Shown here piece by piece: positions 1-8,385 of a DNA stretch of 64,000 nucleotides. Where the stretch lies: NCBI RefSeq assembly GCF_008042035.1, contig NZ_RDBL01000013.1, positions 1,218,437 through 1,282,436 on the forward strand. The letters run 5' to 3'. The translations under genes were made by a program, and so were the position numbers. The stretch is from Streptomyces sp. col6. GTDB lineage: Bacteria > Actinomycetota > Actinomycetes > Streptomycetales > Streptomycetaceae. Under the pieces are notes generated by a model. The model was not told the origin of the DNA. It did no database searches and saw nothing but the letters and a program-made list of their open reading frames with translations. The number at the start of each line of letters is the position of its first letter. The first letter of the stretch is position 1.

Positions 1-382
1 CGGCGGCCGCCAGCAGGTCGGCCGCCGTGCCGCTCAGCTTGGCCCCGGCGTCGATCGGGCCGTCCTTCTCGGCCTTGCGCTGCTCGATCCGCTCGCGCAG
101 TTCACGCTGCGCGGCGAGCTCGGCCTCGGCCTCGGAGAGCACGGGGGCGCCTTCGGTGCCGCCCTGCGCATCGCCCCGGTCGCCGTCCCCGGCGCCGTCG
201 TCGCCCGGACCGCCCGCCTGCGCGTCGTCCACCGCGTCGCCGTCGGCTGCCGCCCCTGGCCCGTCGGCGGGGGCGGTATCGGCCGTGGGCGCGGGGCCGG
301 TGGCGGGGTCGTCCGGGGTGGCGGCGGTGTCGTCACCGGTGGCCGGGGTGCCGGGGGATTCCCCCCGGGGAAGCGCGGTCAC
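1..382 (-). CDS. N-terminal part of a hypothetical protein (runs off the window)
   Basis: The gene starts with GTG at 382, overlapping the TGA of the aldo/keto reductase by 4 bases (GTGA), so the two are translationally coupled. About 127 residues are visible. Residues 1-75 are a low-complexity Asp/Gly/Ala/Pro linker. After it comes a charged helical stretch, beginning near LSEAEAELAAQRELRERIEQ, and then KLSGTAADLLAAA. The reading frame stays open to position 1. I believe the charged block is typical of a conserved Streptomyces protein annotated with a helix-hairpin-helix domain, but that domain lies outside the window. No function can be assigned from what is visible. Confidence 0.6.
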   Translation of the reverse strand, partial: MTALPRGESPGTPATGDDTAATPDDPATGPAPTADTAPADGPGAAADGDAVDDAQAGGPGDDGAGDGDRGDAQGGTEGAPVLSEAEAELAAQRELRERIEQRKAEKDGPIDAGAKLSGTAADLLAAA

Positions 383-1362
383 AGGGTGCTCCAGTCCTGG
401 TCGGGATAGCGGTGCACGGGCGCCGACACGTCGTCGAGCGCCTGGCGGATCTCGTCAGGAAGACTAAGCGTCTCCACTGACAACGCCTCCGTCAGCTGCT
501 GCGCGTTGCGCGCGCCGACGATCGGCGCCGCCACCCCGGGCCGGTCCCGGACCCAGGCCAGGGCGACCTGGGCGGCGGACGTGGCCAGCCCCTCCGCCGC
601 GGTCGCCACGGCGTCCACGATGCGGCTCGCCGCGTCGTCGAGGTACGGCTCGACGAAGGGGGCCAGCAGCTCGGACGCGCCGCGCGAGTCGGCCGGTGTC
701 CCCGTGCGGTACTTGCCCGTCAGCACGCCCCGGCCCAGCGGCGAGGAGGACAGCAGCCCCACGCCCAGGTCGAGCGCGGCGGGCAGCACCTCGCGCTCCA
801 CGCCGCGCTGGAGCAGCGAGTACTCCATCTGCGTCGCGGCCAGCCGGGTCCGCGTCCCGGCGGCCGCCAGCTGCCAGGTCGCGGCCTTCGCCAGCTGCCA
901 GCCGGAGAAGCCGGACACCCCGGCGTACCGGGCGCGCCCGGAGGACACCGCGAGGTCCAGGGCCTGGAGCGTCTCCTCCAGCGGGGTCTCCGGGTCGAAC
1001 GCGTGGAGCTGCCACAGATCCACGTAATCCGTGCCGAGCCGTCCCAGCGAGGCGTCGAGGGCCGCCAGCAGGTGCCCGCGCGAGCCGTCGACCCTGCGGT
1101 ACGGGTCGGCGACGCTGCCCGCCTTGGTGGCGATGACCAGGTCGCGCCGGGGCACCAGGCCGTCCACGAGCCGCCCGAGCAGATACTCGGCCTCGCCGCC
1201 GCCGTACACGTCGGCCGTGTCGACCAGGGTGCCGCCCGCTTCCCAGAACGCCTTCAGCTGCTCGGCGGCGTCGTGCTCGTCGGTGTCCCGGCCCCAGGTG
1301 AGGGTGCCGAGCCCGATTCGGGACACTCGAAGGCCGGTACGGCCCAGATGCCTCTGCTCCAT
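379..1362 (-). CDS. Aldo/keto reductase
   Basis: 327 residues, the usual AKR length. It begins MEQRHLGRTGLRVSRIGLGT, the classic first strand of the TIM barrel. The catalytic set is present: the Asp and Tyr of DTADVYGGGEAE, the Lys of VIATKAGS, and the His of DLWQLHAFDPETPLEE. The family performs NADPH-dependent reduction of aldehydes or ketones in the cytosol. The open frame extends upstream to 1446, but ATG at 1362 is where family homology starts. It is divergent from the LLM oxidoreductase. The substrate cannot be read from sequence. Confidence 0.88.
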   Translation of the reverse strand: MEQRHLGRTGLRVSRIGLGTLTWGRDTDEHDAAEQLKAFWEAGGTLVDTADVYGGGEAEYLLGRLVDGLVPRRDLVIATKAGSVADPYRRVDGSRGHLLAALDASLGRLGTDYVDLWQLHAFDPETPLEETLQALDLAVSSGRARYAGVSGFSGWQLAKAATWQLAAAGTRTRLAATQMEYSLLQRGVEREVLPAALDLGVGLLSSSPLGRGVLTGKYRTGTPADSRGASELLAPFVEPYLDDAASRIVDAVATAAEGLATSAAQVALAWVRDRPGVAAPIVGARNAQQLTEALSVETLSLPDEIRQALDDVSAPVHRYPDQDWSTL

Positions 1363-1478
1363 GGGCGCTGAGATTACTGGCCGGGGCCGCACGCGTCGCA
1401 GGGCTGTGGACAACCGGCGTGGGGGCGGCCCCCTGCCGGATCCCACTCCCGCGCGCTAGAGTCCGGAGCTCAGGGACG

Positions 1479-1492
1479 TTACTGATCAGTAA
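1479..1492. promoter_or_regulatory. Perfect 14-bp AT-rich palindrome before the LLM oxidoreductase
   Basis: TTACTGATCAGTAA is a perfect inverted repeat ending 11 bases before the ATG at 1504. It covers the 5' side of the AAGGGG ribosome-binding site. A TAGAGT -10-like hexamer sits at 1457-1462, which would place the palindrome just downstream of transcription start. This layout fits a TetR- or MarR-type repressor operator. The regulator is not identifiable in this window. Confidence 0.45.
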
Positions 1493-1503
1493 GGGGTTCG
1501 GCT

Positions 1504-2553
1504 ATGCGGCTCGGCATCAATCTCGGTTACTGGGGCGCGGGGATGGACGGCGACAACCTCGCCGTCGCGCAGGAGGCCGACCGGCTCGGCTACGACGTCT
1601 GCTGGGCGGCCGAGGCGTACGGCTCCGACGCACCGACCGTCCTGGCCTGGGTGGCCGCGCAGACCGAGTCCATCGACGTCGGCTCGGCGATCCTCCAGAT
1701 CCCGGCGCGCCAGCCCGCGATGACGGCCATGACCGCGGCCACGCTCGACTCGCTGTCCGGCGGCCGGTTCCGCCTCGGCCTCGGTGTCTCCGGCCCGCAG
1801 GTCTCCGAGGGCTGGTACGGCGTCAAGTTCGACAAGCCGCTGGCCCGCACCCGGGAGTACGTGGAGATCGTCCGCAAGGCGATGACCCGCGAGCGGCTCT
1901 CGTACGAGGGGGAGCACTGGACGCTCCCGCTGCCGGACGGTCCGGGCAAGCCGCTCAAGCTCACCGTGCACCCGCAGCGCGAGCACATCCCGCTGTACAT
2001 CGCCGCGATCGGCCCGAAGAACCTGGAGCAGACCGGTGAGATCGCCGACGGCGCCCTGCTGATCTTCCCGTCCGCCGAGCACTTGGAGGAGACCGCGGTC
2101 AGCCATCTGCGGGCCGGCCGGGAGAAGGCGGGGAAGACGATGGAGGGCTTCGACGTCTGCCCGACCGTCCCGCTCGCCGTCGGCGACGACATCCCCGGCC
2201 TCGCGGACATGTTCCGTCCGTACACCGCGCTGTACGTCGGCGGCATGGGCAGTGCCAAGCAGAACTTCTACAACCGGCTGGCGCAGCGCATGGGGTACGA
2301 GAAGGAGGCCGCCGAGATCCAGGAGAAGTACCTCGCCGGCGACAAGAGCGGCGCGGCGGCCGCCGTCCCGCACCAGCTGATCGACCAGACCACGCTGCTC
2401 GGTTCCGTGGACCGCATCGCCGAGCGCATGCAGGCCTACGCGGAGGTGGGGGTCACGACGCTGACCCTGGCGCCGGCCGGTTTCACGCTCGACGAGCGGA
2501 TCGCCGCGCTGCGGGCCGGCACCGACGCGCTGGAGCGCGCCGGGCTCGCGTAG
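1504..2553 (+). CDS. LLM-class F420-dependent oxidoreductase
   Basis: 349 residues beginning MRLGINLGYWGAGMDGDNLA, the first barrel strand of the luciferase-like monooxygenase fold. The block GRFRLGLGVSGPQVSEGWYG is the conserved LLM/F420 signature, and LYIAAIGPKNLEQTGEIADG is the second family block. Actinobacterial members use the deazaflavin F420 rather than FMN; that is known for the family and not visible here. The start is the ATG at 1504 behind AAGGGG. It is preceded by a perfect palindrome and followed by a strong hairpin, so it is probably a single-gene transcript. Substrate unknown. Confidence 0.85.
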   Translation: MRLGINLGYWGAGMDGDNLAVAQEADRLGYDVCWAAEAYGSDAPTVLAWVAAQTESIDVGSAILQIPARQPAMTAMTAATLDSLSGGRFRLGLGVSGPQVSEGWYGVKFDKPLARTREYVEIVRKAMTRERLSYEGEHWTLPLPDGPGKPLKLTVHPQREHIPLYIAAIGPKNLEQTGEIADGALLIFPSAEHLEETAVSHLRAGREKAGKTMEGFDVCPTVPLAVGDDIPGLADMFRPYTALYVGGMGSAKQNFYNRLAQRMGYEKEAAEIQEKYLAGDKSGAAAAVPHQLIDQTTLLGSVDRIAERMQAYAEVGVTTLTLAPAGFTLDERIAALRAGTDALERAGLA

Positions 2554-2566
2554 CGCCGGCACACCT

Positions 2567-2608
2567 ACGGCCGTGGTGGGGGCTCGGGGGCCTCCCCGCC
2601 ACGGCCGT
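2567..2608 (+). terminator. Stem-loop terminator after the LLM gene
   Basis: ACGGCCGTGG (2567-2576) pairs perfectly with CCACGGCCGT (2599-2608), and further G/C pairing is possible inside the loop. There is no T-tract, as is common in Streptomyces. The rest of 2609-2808 shows nothing recognisable. Confidence 0.6.
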
Positions 2609-2821
2609 CACGTGGAACAACGCGGGCGGGACCACGGGGTTACGGGGCCCTGCAAAAACGGTTCGTCCGCCGGGGTTCCGTCCCACGGACGGACCTCTCG
2701 GGGCCGCGCCCCCGCTCCGCGGCGGTCCCCCGTTCGGCCCAGTCGCCGCCCTCTCCTGTTGCCCGCCCCGGCGGGGCGCATTTGACTGGCGCTCGGCGAC
2801 GCCGGCACGGAGGTGGCAGTG

Positions 2822-3610
2822 ATGCTCTCGGCAAAGAACCTGTTCCAGGAGATCCTCGACAACGACGACTCGTTCCGGCTGTTCTGCTCCATCGCGGCCA
2901 GCGGCGAGTCCCAGGGCGGCTGGGAGAACGGCCGGATCGCGGCCCTCGTTCCCGCGAGCCAGCGCCCGCTGGCTCCCAAGATCGCCCGGCACGGTGCCGA
3001 CGAGGACAAGCACGGCAGGATCTTCAACGCACTGCTCAGGAAGCGCGGCCTGGCCCCCGCTCCCGTCCCGCCGGACACCGACTACACGATGCTCCTCGAA
3101 CGGCACGGCATCGGCCTCGCGCACGAGCAGCTCGGCCGCGAGGAGCCCCTGACCGAGCGCGACATCATCACCTATCTGGCCCACAGCCGGGTGACCGAGC
3201 AGCGCGCCTCCGAGCAGATGCGGCTGCTGAACAAGCACTTCGCCGACCACCCCGAGCTCGGCCGCGCGGTCCGGATGATCTCGAACGACGAGGACAACCA
3301 CCTGGCGTACTGCCACGAGGAGCTGCTGCGCTTCGCGCGGGCCGGGCACGGCCGCACGATCCAGCACATCCTGCGTGAGTGCGCGCTCGCCGAGATCCGC
3401 GTCTACCGCGACGTCAGCCTCGCCGTCATGGACCACATGGGCCGGGTGCTCGGCTGGTCCCGCGCGAAGGCCGCCGTGCTCGCCGCGGGCATCCACGCCC
3501 TGTACGCGTACGAGCGCCTCGGCGGCTGGCGGCGCATGGTCAGCCTGGCGCCGCCCGCCCGGCTCGACGCCCTGGGCGGACCCGCCACGCCGGCGCCCGA
3601 GTACGCGTAG
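2822..3610 (+). CDS. Ferritin-like di-iron-type protein
   Basis: 262 residues, all helical in character. Two ExxH carboxylate-bridge motifs are visible: EDKH within HGADEDKHG, and EDNH within NDEDNHLAYCHEE. These are the pattern of ferritin-like di-iron four-helix bundles. The start is set by GGAGG at 2809-2813, seven to eight bases before ATG 2822. GTG 2819 is possible, while GTG 2813 overlaps the ribosome-binding site and is unlikely. Conserved in Streptomyces as a ferritin-like domain protein. Whether it stores iron or oxidises a substrate cannot be told. Confidence 0.75.
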   Translation: MLSAKNLFQEILDNDDSFRLFCSIAASGESQGGWENGRIAALVPASQRPLAPKIARHGADEDKHGRIFNALLRKRGLAPAPVPPDTDYTMLLERHGIGLAHEQLGREEPLTERDIITYLAHSRVTEQRASEQMRLLNKHFADHPELGRAVRMISNDEDNHLAYCHEELLRFARAGHGRTIQHILRECALAEIRVYRDVSLAVMDHMGRVLGWSRAKAAVLAAGIHALYAYERLGGWRRMVSLAPPARLDALGGPATPAPEYA

Positions 3611-3631
3611 GGGCCGCGGGCCCCCGAGGCA

Positions 3632-4627
3632 TCAGAGCCAGCCGCGGCGCTTGAACTGGCGGTACAGGCCCACGACCGCCCCCGCCATCAGCAGCAGCAC
3701 CACCGGGTACGACCCGACCCAGCGCAGCTCCGGCATGTGGTCGAAGTTCATCCCGTAGATCCCCGCGACCATGGTCGGTACCGCGGCCATCGCCGCCCAG
3801 GCGGAGATCTTGCGCATGTCGTCGTTCTGCCGCACTCCCATCTGCGCGAGATGCGCGGACAGGATGTCGGACAGCAGCCGGTCCAGGCCCTCCACCTGCT
3901 CGTTGGCGCGGGTCAGATGATCCTGGACGTCCCGGAAGAACGGCTGCGCGTGCTCCTGGACGAACGGCACCCCGGCGCTCGCGAGGCGGGCCATCGGCGC
4001 GCTCAGCGGGACCGTCGCCCGGCGGAACTCCAGCACCTGGCGCTTGAAGGTGTAGATGCGCGCCGCGGTGTTCTTGGAGTCGTCCGTACCGCTCGGCGCG
4101 AAGACCTGCGTCTCCAGCTCCTCCAGGTCGACCTGGAGCTCGCCCGCCACGTCTATGTAGTGGTCCACGATCGCGTCGCTGACCGCGTACAGGACCGCCG
4201 TCGGCCCGTGCTTCAGCACCTCCGGGTCGGCCTCCAGACGGCGGCGTACGGCGGCCAGCGGCGCCCCCTCGCCGTGCCGGACCGTCACCACGAACGAGTC
4301 GCCCATGAACACCATCAGCTCATGGGTGGTCACCTGGTCGCTGTCGTGGTCGTACAGGACCGGTTTGACCACCGCGAACAGGGAGTCGTCGTACACCTCC
4401 AGCTTCGGCCGCTGGTGGGCGGAGAGCGCGTCCTCCACGGCCAGCGGGTGCAGTCCGAACTCGTGGCTGACGAGGTCGAACTCCTTCTCCGTCGGCTCGT
4501 GCAGGCCGATCCAGAGGAACGCGTCGCCGGAGGCCCGTGCCTCGGCGAGGGCATCGGAGAAGTCGGCGGGGCCCTCGGTCCGGCGTCCGTCGCGGTAGAT
4601 GGCGCAGTCGACAATCACGGCGCGCAT
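3632..4627 (-). CDS. corA: CorA-family magnesium/cobalt channel
   Basis: 331 residues. A long acidic and helical cytoplasmic domain is followed by two C-terminal membrane helices (about residues 270-290 and 305-322). The diagnostic GMN selectivity motif occurs in VAGIYGMNFDHMPE between them, and the tail is basic (QFKRRGWL). This is the pentameric CorA divalent-cation channel family. ATG 4627 (MRAVIVDCAIY) begins the conserved domain; the open frame extends further upstream without homology. Divergent from the histidine phosphatase. Confidence 0.93.
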   Translation of the reverse strand: MRAVIVDCAIYRDGRRTEGPADFSDALAEARASGDAFLWIGLHEPTEKEFDLVSHEFGLHPLAVEDALSAHQRPKLEVYDDSLFAVVKPVLYDHDSDQVTTHELMVFMGDSFVVTVRHGEGAPLAAVRRRLEADPEVLKHGPTAVLYAVSDAIVDHYIDVAGELQVDLEELETQVFAPSGTDDSKNTAARIYTFKRQVLEFRRATVPLSAPMARLASAGVPFVQEHAQPFFRDVQDHLTRANEQVEGLDRLLSDILSAHLAQMGVRQNDDMRKISAWAAMAAVPTMVAGIYGMNFDHMPELRWVGSYPVVLLLMAGAVVGLYRQFKRRGWL

Positions 4628-4702
4628 TCTTCCCTGCTTCCGGCCCGGTATGCACCTTTGGCCATGAGGCCGCGCGGCCCCCGGGGTGCCGGGGCGGGCC
4701 CG

Positions 4703-4708
4703 TACGCT
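4703..4708 (+). promoter_or_regulatory. -10 element TACGCT of a leaderless gene
   Basis: TACGCT ends seven bases before the ATG at 4716, and no Shine-Dalgarno lies between. This is the spacing expected when transcription starts at the initiation codon. The same arrangement recurs before mshC and trmI. Confidence 0.5.
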
Positions 4709-4715
4709 GGAACGC

Positions 4716-5414
4716 ATGCCCACCCTGATCCTCGTACGCCACGGACGCTCGACCGCCAACACGGCCGGAGTGCTCGCGGGCCGGACCCCCGGTGTCGCCC
4801 TCGACGAGCGCGGTGCCGGACAGGCCGCAGCGCTCCCCGGAAGGCTGGCCGCGCTGCCGCTGGCCGCCGCCGTCAGCAGCCCCCTGCAACGGTGCCGGGA
4901 GACCCTGGCGCCCCTGCTGGACGCCCGCCCGGACCTGCCGCTGCACATCGAGGACCGGATCAGCGAGTGCGACTACGGCGACTGGTCGGGCCGCAAACTC
5001 GCCGAACTCACCGACGAACCGCTGATGACCGTGGTCCAGCAGCACCCCTCCGCCGCCGCCTTCCCCGGCGGCGAGTCGATGCGCGCGATGCAGGCCCGCG
5101 CCGTCGACGCCGTACGGGAGTGGAACGCGCGGATCGAGGCGGAGCACGGCGAGCACGCGGTCTACGTCATGTGCTCGCACGGCGACATCATCAAGTCCGT
5201 GGTCGCCGACGCGCTCGGCATGCATCTGGACCTCTTCCAGCGCGTCCAGGCCGACCCGTGCTCGGTCACCGCGATCCGCTACACCCGGCTGCGCCCCTAT
5301 CTGCTGCGCCTCGGCGACACGGGCGACCTCGCCGGACTCGCGCCCCGCGAACCGGGCCCGGACACCGGCGCCGCACAGGACGCGGCGGTAGGGGGCGGCG
5401 CTGGGGCGCCGTGA
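4716..5414 (+). CDS. Histidine phosphatase (phosphoglycerate-mutase-like)
   Basis: 232 residues. The RHG catalytic motif is at the N-terminus (LILVRHGRSTAN, His8). ECDYGDWSGRKLAEL and the second histidine in VMCSHGDIIKSV complete the active site. This branch of the superfamily usually consists of small-molecule phosphatases rather than true mutases. It lies 94 bp upstream of the DUF3090 gene and the kinase-like gene, an order I recall as conserved in actinobacteria next to mshC. There is no Shine-Dalgarno, and a -10 hexamer lies seven bases upstream, so the mRNA is probably leaderless. Confidence 0.85.
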   Translation: MPTLILVRHGRSTANTAGVLAGRTPGVALDERGAGQAAALPGRLAALPLAAAVSSPLQRCRETLAPLLDARPDLPLHIEDRISECDYGDWSGRKLAELTDEPLMTVVQQHPSAAAFPGGESMRAMQARAVDAVREWNARIEAEHGEHAVYVMCSHGDIIKSVVADALGMHLDLFQRVQADPCSVTAIRYTRLRPYLLRLGDTGDLAGLAPREPGPDTGAAQDAAVGGGAGAP

Positions 5415-5507
5415 TCGCCGCGCGCAGTAGGGTGGACGCGCCGTAGAACGCTTTCCGAGGCTCCGGCCCCACCCTCATCCGCCGTCGACTCTCAAGGGAG
5501 ACAGGAC

Positions 5508-6098
5508 GTGTCCCGTCAGGTGTTCCTCTACGACCCCCCGGACCGCTTCGTGGCCGGCACGGTCGGGCTGCCTGGACGCCGTACGTTCTTCCTGCAGGCA
5601 TCCTCAGGCGGACGTGTCACCAGCGTGGCCCTGGAGAAGACCCAGGTCGCCGCCCTCGCCGAGCGCGTGGACGAACTGCTCGACGAGGTGGTGCGGCGCA
5701 CCGGCGGCAACTCCCCGGTGCCCGCCGTCGCTCCCACGGACGTCACCGACACCGCCCCGCTCGACAACCCCGTCGAGGAGGAGTTCCGCGTCGGCACCAT
5801 GGCGCTCGCCTGGGACGGCGAGGAACAGCGCATGATCGTCGAGGCCCAGGCCCTGGTCGAGCTGGACGCCGACTCCGTCGAGGACCTGGCCGAGGCCGAG
5901 GAGCGGCTGCTCCAGGACGAGGAGAACGGCCCGCCGATGCTCCGTGTCCGGCTCACCGGCGCCCAGGCCCGCGCGTTCGCCAAGCGCGCCCTGGACGTGG
6001 TCAACGCGGGCCGTCCGCCGTGCCCGCTGTGCAGCCTGCCGCTCGACCCGGAAGGACACGTATGCCCGCGCCAGAACGGATACCGCCGGGGCGCCTGA
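5508..6098 (+). CDS. DUF3090 family protein with C-terminal zinc-ribbon-like cysteines
   Basis: 196 residues from GTG 5508, preceded by AAGGGAGA. It starts MSRQVFLYDPPDRFVAGTVG, the DUF3090 signature. The C-terminus holds CPLCSLPLDPEGHVCPRQNG, a CxxC...C pattern that could bind zinc. Function unknown. It overlaps the next gene by 37 bases, and the pair, DUF3090 plus PI3/4-kinase-like, is a conserved actinobacterial couple, which suggests a joint role. Confidence 0.8.
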   Translation: MSRQVFLYDPPDRFVAGTVGLPGRRTFFLQASSGGRVTSVALEKTQVAALAERVDELLDEVVRRTGGNSPVPAVAPTDVTDTAPLDNPVEEEFRVGTMALAWDGEEQRMIVEAQALVELDADSVEDLAEAEERLLQDEENGPPMLRVRLTGAQARAFAKRALDVVNAGRPPCPLCSLPLDPEGHVCPRQNGYRRGA

Positions 6099-6901
6099 CC
6101 GACGCGGAGCAGGTCGCCCTGCTGGCCGAGGGCACGCTCACCGTCCTCGGGCAGGTCCGCGGGGCGTCCAACGCGGTGCTGTACTGCTCCGTCGCCCACG
6201 AGGGCGAGGAGGCGTACTGCGTGTACAAGCCGGTCGCCGGGGAGCAGCCCCTGTGGGACTTCCCCGACGGCACCCTCGCCCAGCGCGAGGTGGCCGCCTA
6301 CGCGGTCTCCGAGGCCACGGGCTGGGGCCTGGTACCGCCCACCGTGCTGCGGGACGGCCCGTACGGACAGGGCATGTGCCAGCTCTGGATCGAGGCCGAG
6401 GAGCCGGGCGGGGACGAGCCGGGGCTGCTCGCGCTCGTGGAGGACGAGGAGCCCGGCGAGGGCTGGAAGGCCGTGGCGTTCGCCGAGGTGGGGGAGGGGA
6501 AGACCGCCCTGCTGGTGCACGCGGACGATCCCCGGCTGCGGCGGCTGGCGGTACTGGACGCGGTGATCAACAACGGCGACCGCAAGGGCGGCCACCTGCT
6601 GCCCGCGCCCGGCGGCCGGCTCTACGGCATCGACCACGGCGTGACCTTCAACGCCGACGACAAGCTGCGCACCCTGCTCTGGGGCTGGGCGGGCGAACCC
6701 CTGACCGCGGAGGCCGTCGAGGTCCTCGACCGGCTGGCCGCGGAACTGGAGCCCGGGGCCGCACTCGTCACCCGGCTGGCCGAACTCATCACGGCGGCCG
6801 AGATCGAGGCCCTGCGGGTCCGCGTGGGCGGCCTGCGGACGAGCGGGGTGCACCGGGAGCCGAGCGGCGAGTGGCCCGCCATCCCCTGGCCGCCGGTCTG
6901 A
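6062..6901 (+). CDS. SCO1664-type PI3/4-kinase-like protein
   Basis: 279 residues. ATG 6062 follows GGAAGG and lies inside the DUF3090 gene. Visible kinase-like features are YCVYKPVAGEQPLWDFP (the Lys-containing nucleotide strand), the HADDPRLRRLAVLDAVINNGDRK block with its NNGDRK catalytic-loop-like motif, and GIDHGVTF (a DxG-like metal-binding element). This matches the atypical lipid-kinase-like family found only in actinobacteria. Whether it phosphorylates a lipid, a small molecule or protein is unknown. Confidence 0.75.
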   Translation: MPAPERIPPGRLTDAEQVALLAEGTLTVLGQVRGASNAVLYCSVAHEGEEAYCVYKPVAGEQPLWDFPDGTLAQREVAAYAVSEATGWGLVPPTVLRDGPYGQGMCQLWIEAEEPGGDEPGLLALVEDEEPGEGWKAVAFAEVGEGKTALLVHADDPRLRRLAVLDAVINNGDRKGGHLLPAPGGRLYGIDHGVTFNADDKLRTLLWGWAGEPLTAEAVEVLDRLAAELEPGAALVTRLAELITAAEIEALRVRVGGLRTSGVHREPSGEWPAIPWPPV

Positions 6902-6906
6902 CGCCC

Positions 6907-6931
6907 GCGCCGGCCGGCCGTCGGCCGGCGC
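6907..6931 (+). terminator. Stem-loop after the kinase-like gene
   Basis: GCGCCGGCCG (6907-6916) pairs perfectly with CGGCCGGCGC (6922-6931) around a 5-base loop, directly after the stop codon. There is no T-tract. It probably separates this transcript from mshC. Confidence 0.5.
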
Positions 6932-7019
6932 TCCCGGATGCATGTCCGGGGCCGGGGCGCAAGAGTGCCTCTTCGGTCAGGATCGCCCCTCCGGTTCGTA
7001 TCCGGAAGCCGCATCCGGT

Positions 7020-7025
7020 TACGCT
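7020..7025 (+). promoter_or_regulatory. -10 element TACGCT of leaderless mshC
   Basis: TACGCT ends six bases before the mshC ATG at 7032, and no ribosome-binding site is present. The upstream -35 is not clear. Confidence 0.5.
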
Positions 7026-7031
7026 CGTGAC

Positions 7032-8261
7032 ATGCATGCCTGGCCCGCTTCTGAGGTCCCCGCCCTGCCCGGCAAGGGCCGCGACCTTCGGATCCACGAC
7101 ACCGCGACCGGCGGACGGATCACCCTTGACCCCGGTCCCGTCGCCCGCATCTACGTCTGCGGCATCACGCCGTACGACGCGACCCATATGGGTCATGCGG
7201 CGACCTACAACGCGTTCGACCTCGTGCAGCGCGTGTGGCTCGACACCAAGCGGCAGGTTCACTATGTCCAGAACGTGACGGACGTGGACGACCCGCTGCT
7301 GGAGCGGGCCGTGCGCGACGGACAGGACTGGACCGAACTCGCCGAGCGCGAGACGGCCCTGTTCCGGGAGGACATGACCGCGCTGCGCATGCTCCCGCCG
7401 CGCCACTACATCGGAGCCGTCGAGGCGATACCCGGCATCGTGCCGCTCGTCGAACGGCTCCGCGACGCGGGCGCCGCCTACGAACTCGACGGGGACGTCT
7501 ACTTCTCCGTCGACACCGACCCGCACTTCGGCGAGGTGTCCCACCTCGACGCCGAGGCGATGCGCCTGCTCTCCGCCGAACGCGGCGGCGACCCGGAGCG
7601 CCCCGGCAAGAAGAACCCGCTCGACCCCATGCTCTGGATGGCCGCCCGCGAGGGCGAGCCCAGCTGGGACGGCGGCTCCCTCGGCGCCGGACGCCCCGGC
7701 TGGCACATCGAGTGCGTGGCCATCGCCCTCGACCACCTCGGCATGGGCTTCGACGTCCAGGGCGGCGGCTCCGACCTGGCCTTCCCGCACCACGAGATGG
7801 GCGCGTCGCACGCCCAGGTGCTCACCGGCGAGCACCCCTTCGCCCAGGCGTACGTGCACGCCGGGATGGTCGCTCTGGACGGCGAGAAGATGTCCAAGTC
7901 CAGGGGCAACCTCGTCTTCGTCTCGGCCCTGCGCCGCGACGGCGTGGACCCGGCGGCGATCCGCCTGGCCCTGCTCGCCCACCACTACCGCTCCGACTGG
8001 GAGTGGACCGACCAGGTGCTCGCCGACGCGGTGGCCCGGCTCGACCGCTGGCGCGCCGCCGTCTCCCGCCCCGACGGGCTGTCCGCCGACGCCCTGGTCG
8101 AGGAGGTCCGCGCGGCCCTCGCCGACGACCTGGACGCCCCGGCCGCGCTGGCCGCCGTGGACCGCTGGGCCGAGCGGCAGACCGCCGAGGGCGGTACGGA
8201 CGAGGGGGCGCCCGGCCTTGTCTCCCGCGCCGTCGACGCCCTGCTCGGTGTCGCGCTCTAG
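7032..8261 (+). CDS. mshC: Mycothiol ligase MshC
   Basis: 409 residues. It joins cysteine to GlcN-inositol in an ATP-dependent step of mycothiol synthesis, the thiol buffer of actinobacteria. It is a cysteinyl-tRNA-synthetase relative. THMGHA (residues 51-56) is the HIGH signature, KMSKS (286-290) the second adenylation loop, and C43 in IYVCGIT with HIEC supplies zinc-site residues. The short length, lacking the tRNA anticodon-binding domain, separates it from CysS. The frame is open upstream, but ATG 7032 (MHAWPASEVPALPG) matches the family start. A strong terminator follows. Confidence 0.95.
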   Translation: MHAWPASEVPALPGKGRDLRIHDTATGGRITLDPGPVARIYVCGITPYDATHMGHAATYNAFDLVQRVWLDTKRQVHYVQNVTDVDDPLLERAVRDGQDWTELAERETALFREDMTALRMLPPRHYIGAVEAIPGIVPLVERLRDAGAAYELDGDVYFSVDTDPHFGEVSHLDAEAMRLLSAERGGDPERPGKKNPLDPMLWMAAREGEPSWDGGSLGAGRPGWHIECVAIALDHLGMGFDVQGGGSDLAFPHHEMGASHAQVLTGEHPFAQAYVHAGMVALDGEKMSKSRGNLVFVSALRRDGVDPAAIRLALLAHHYRSDWEWTDQVLADAVARLDRWRAAVSRPDGLSADALVEEVRAALADDLDAPAALAAVDRWAERQTAEGGTDEGAPGLVSRAVDALLGVAL

Positions 8262-8301
8262 CCGCCTTCTTCGTAACTCTCCGTCGTAACAGCCGACTTC
8301 G

Positions 8302-8345
8302 CCGGCCCCGGACTTCTTGATGAAGTTCGGGGCCGGTTCCGTTTT
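8302..8345 (+). terminator. Strong intrinsic terminator of mshC
   Basis: A 15-bp stem with one G-T wobble: CCGGCCCCGGACTTC (8302-8316) pairs with GAAGTTCGGGGCCGG (8322-8336) around a 5-base loop. It is followed by TTCCGTTTT. This is a textbook Rho-independent terminator. Confidence 0.88.
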
Positions 8346-8369
8346 GTCCATGGTCAAATGCTCGGTGCT

Positions 8370-8382
8370 GCGCTAAAAGCGC
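8370..8382. promoter_or_regulatory. Inverted repeat abutting the GH31 start codon
   Basis: GCGCT-AAA-AGCGC ends three bases before the ATG at 8386, where a ribosome-binding site would be expected and none is visible. It could be an operator or a small translational hairpin. Confidence 0.35.
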
Positions 8383-8385
8383 TCT

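Noticed and set aside
1363..1446. N-terminal extension of the aldo/keto reductase
   Set aside because: The extra 28 residues are Arg/Pro-rich, match no family, and the normal AKR start is the ATG at 1362.
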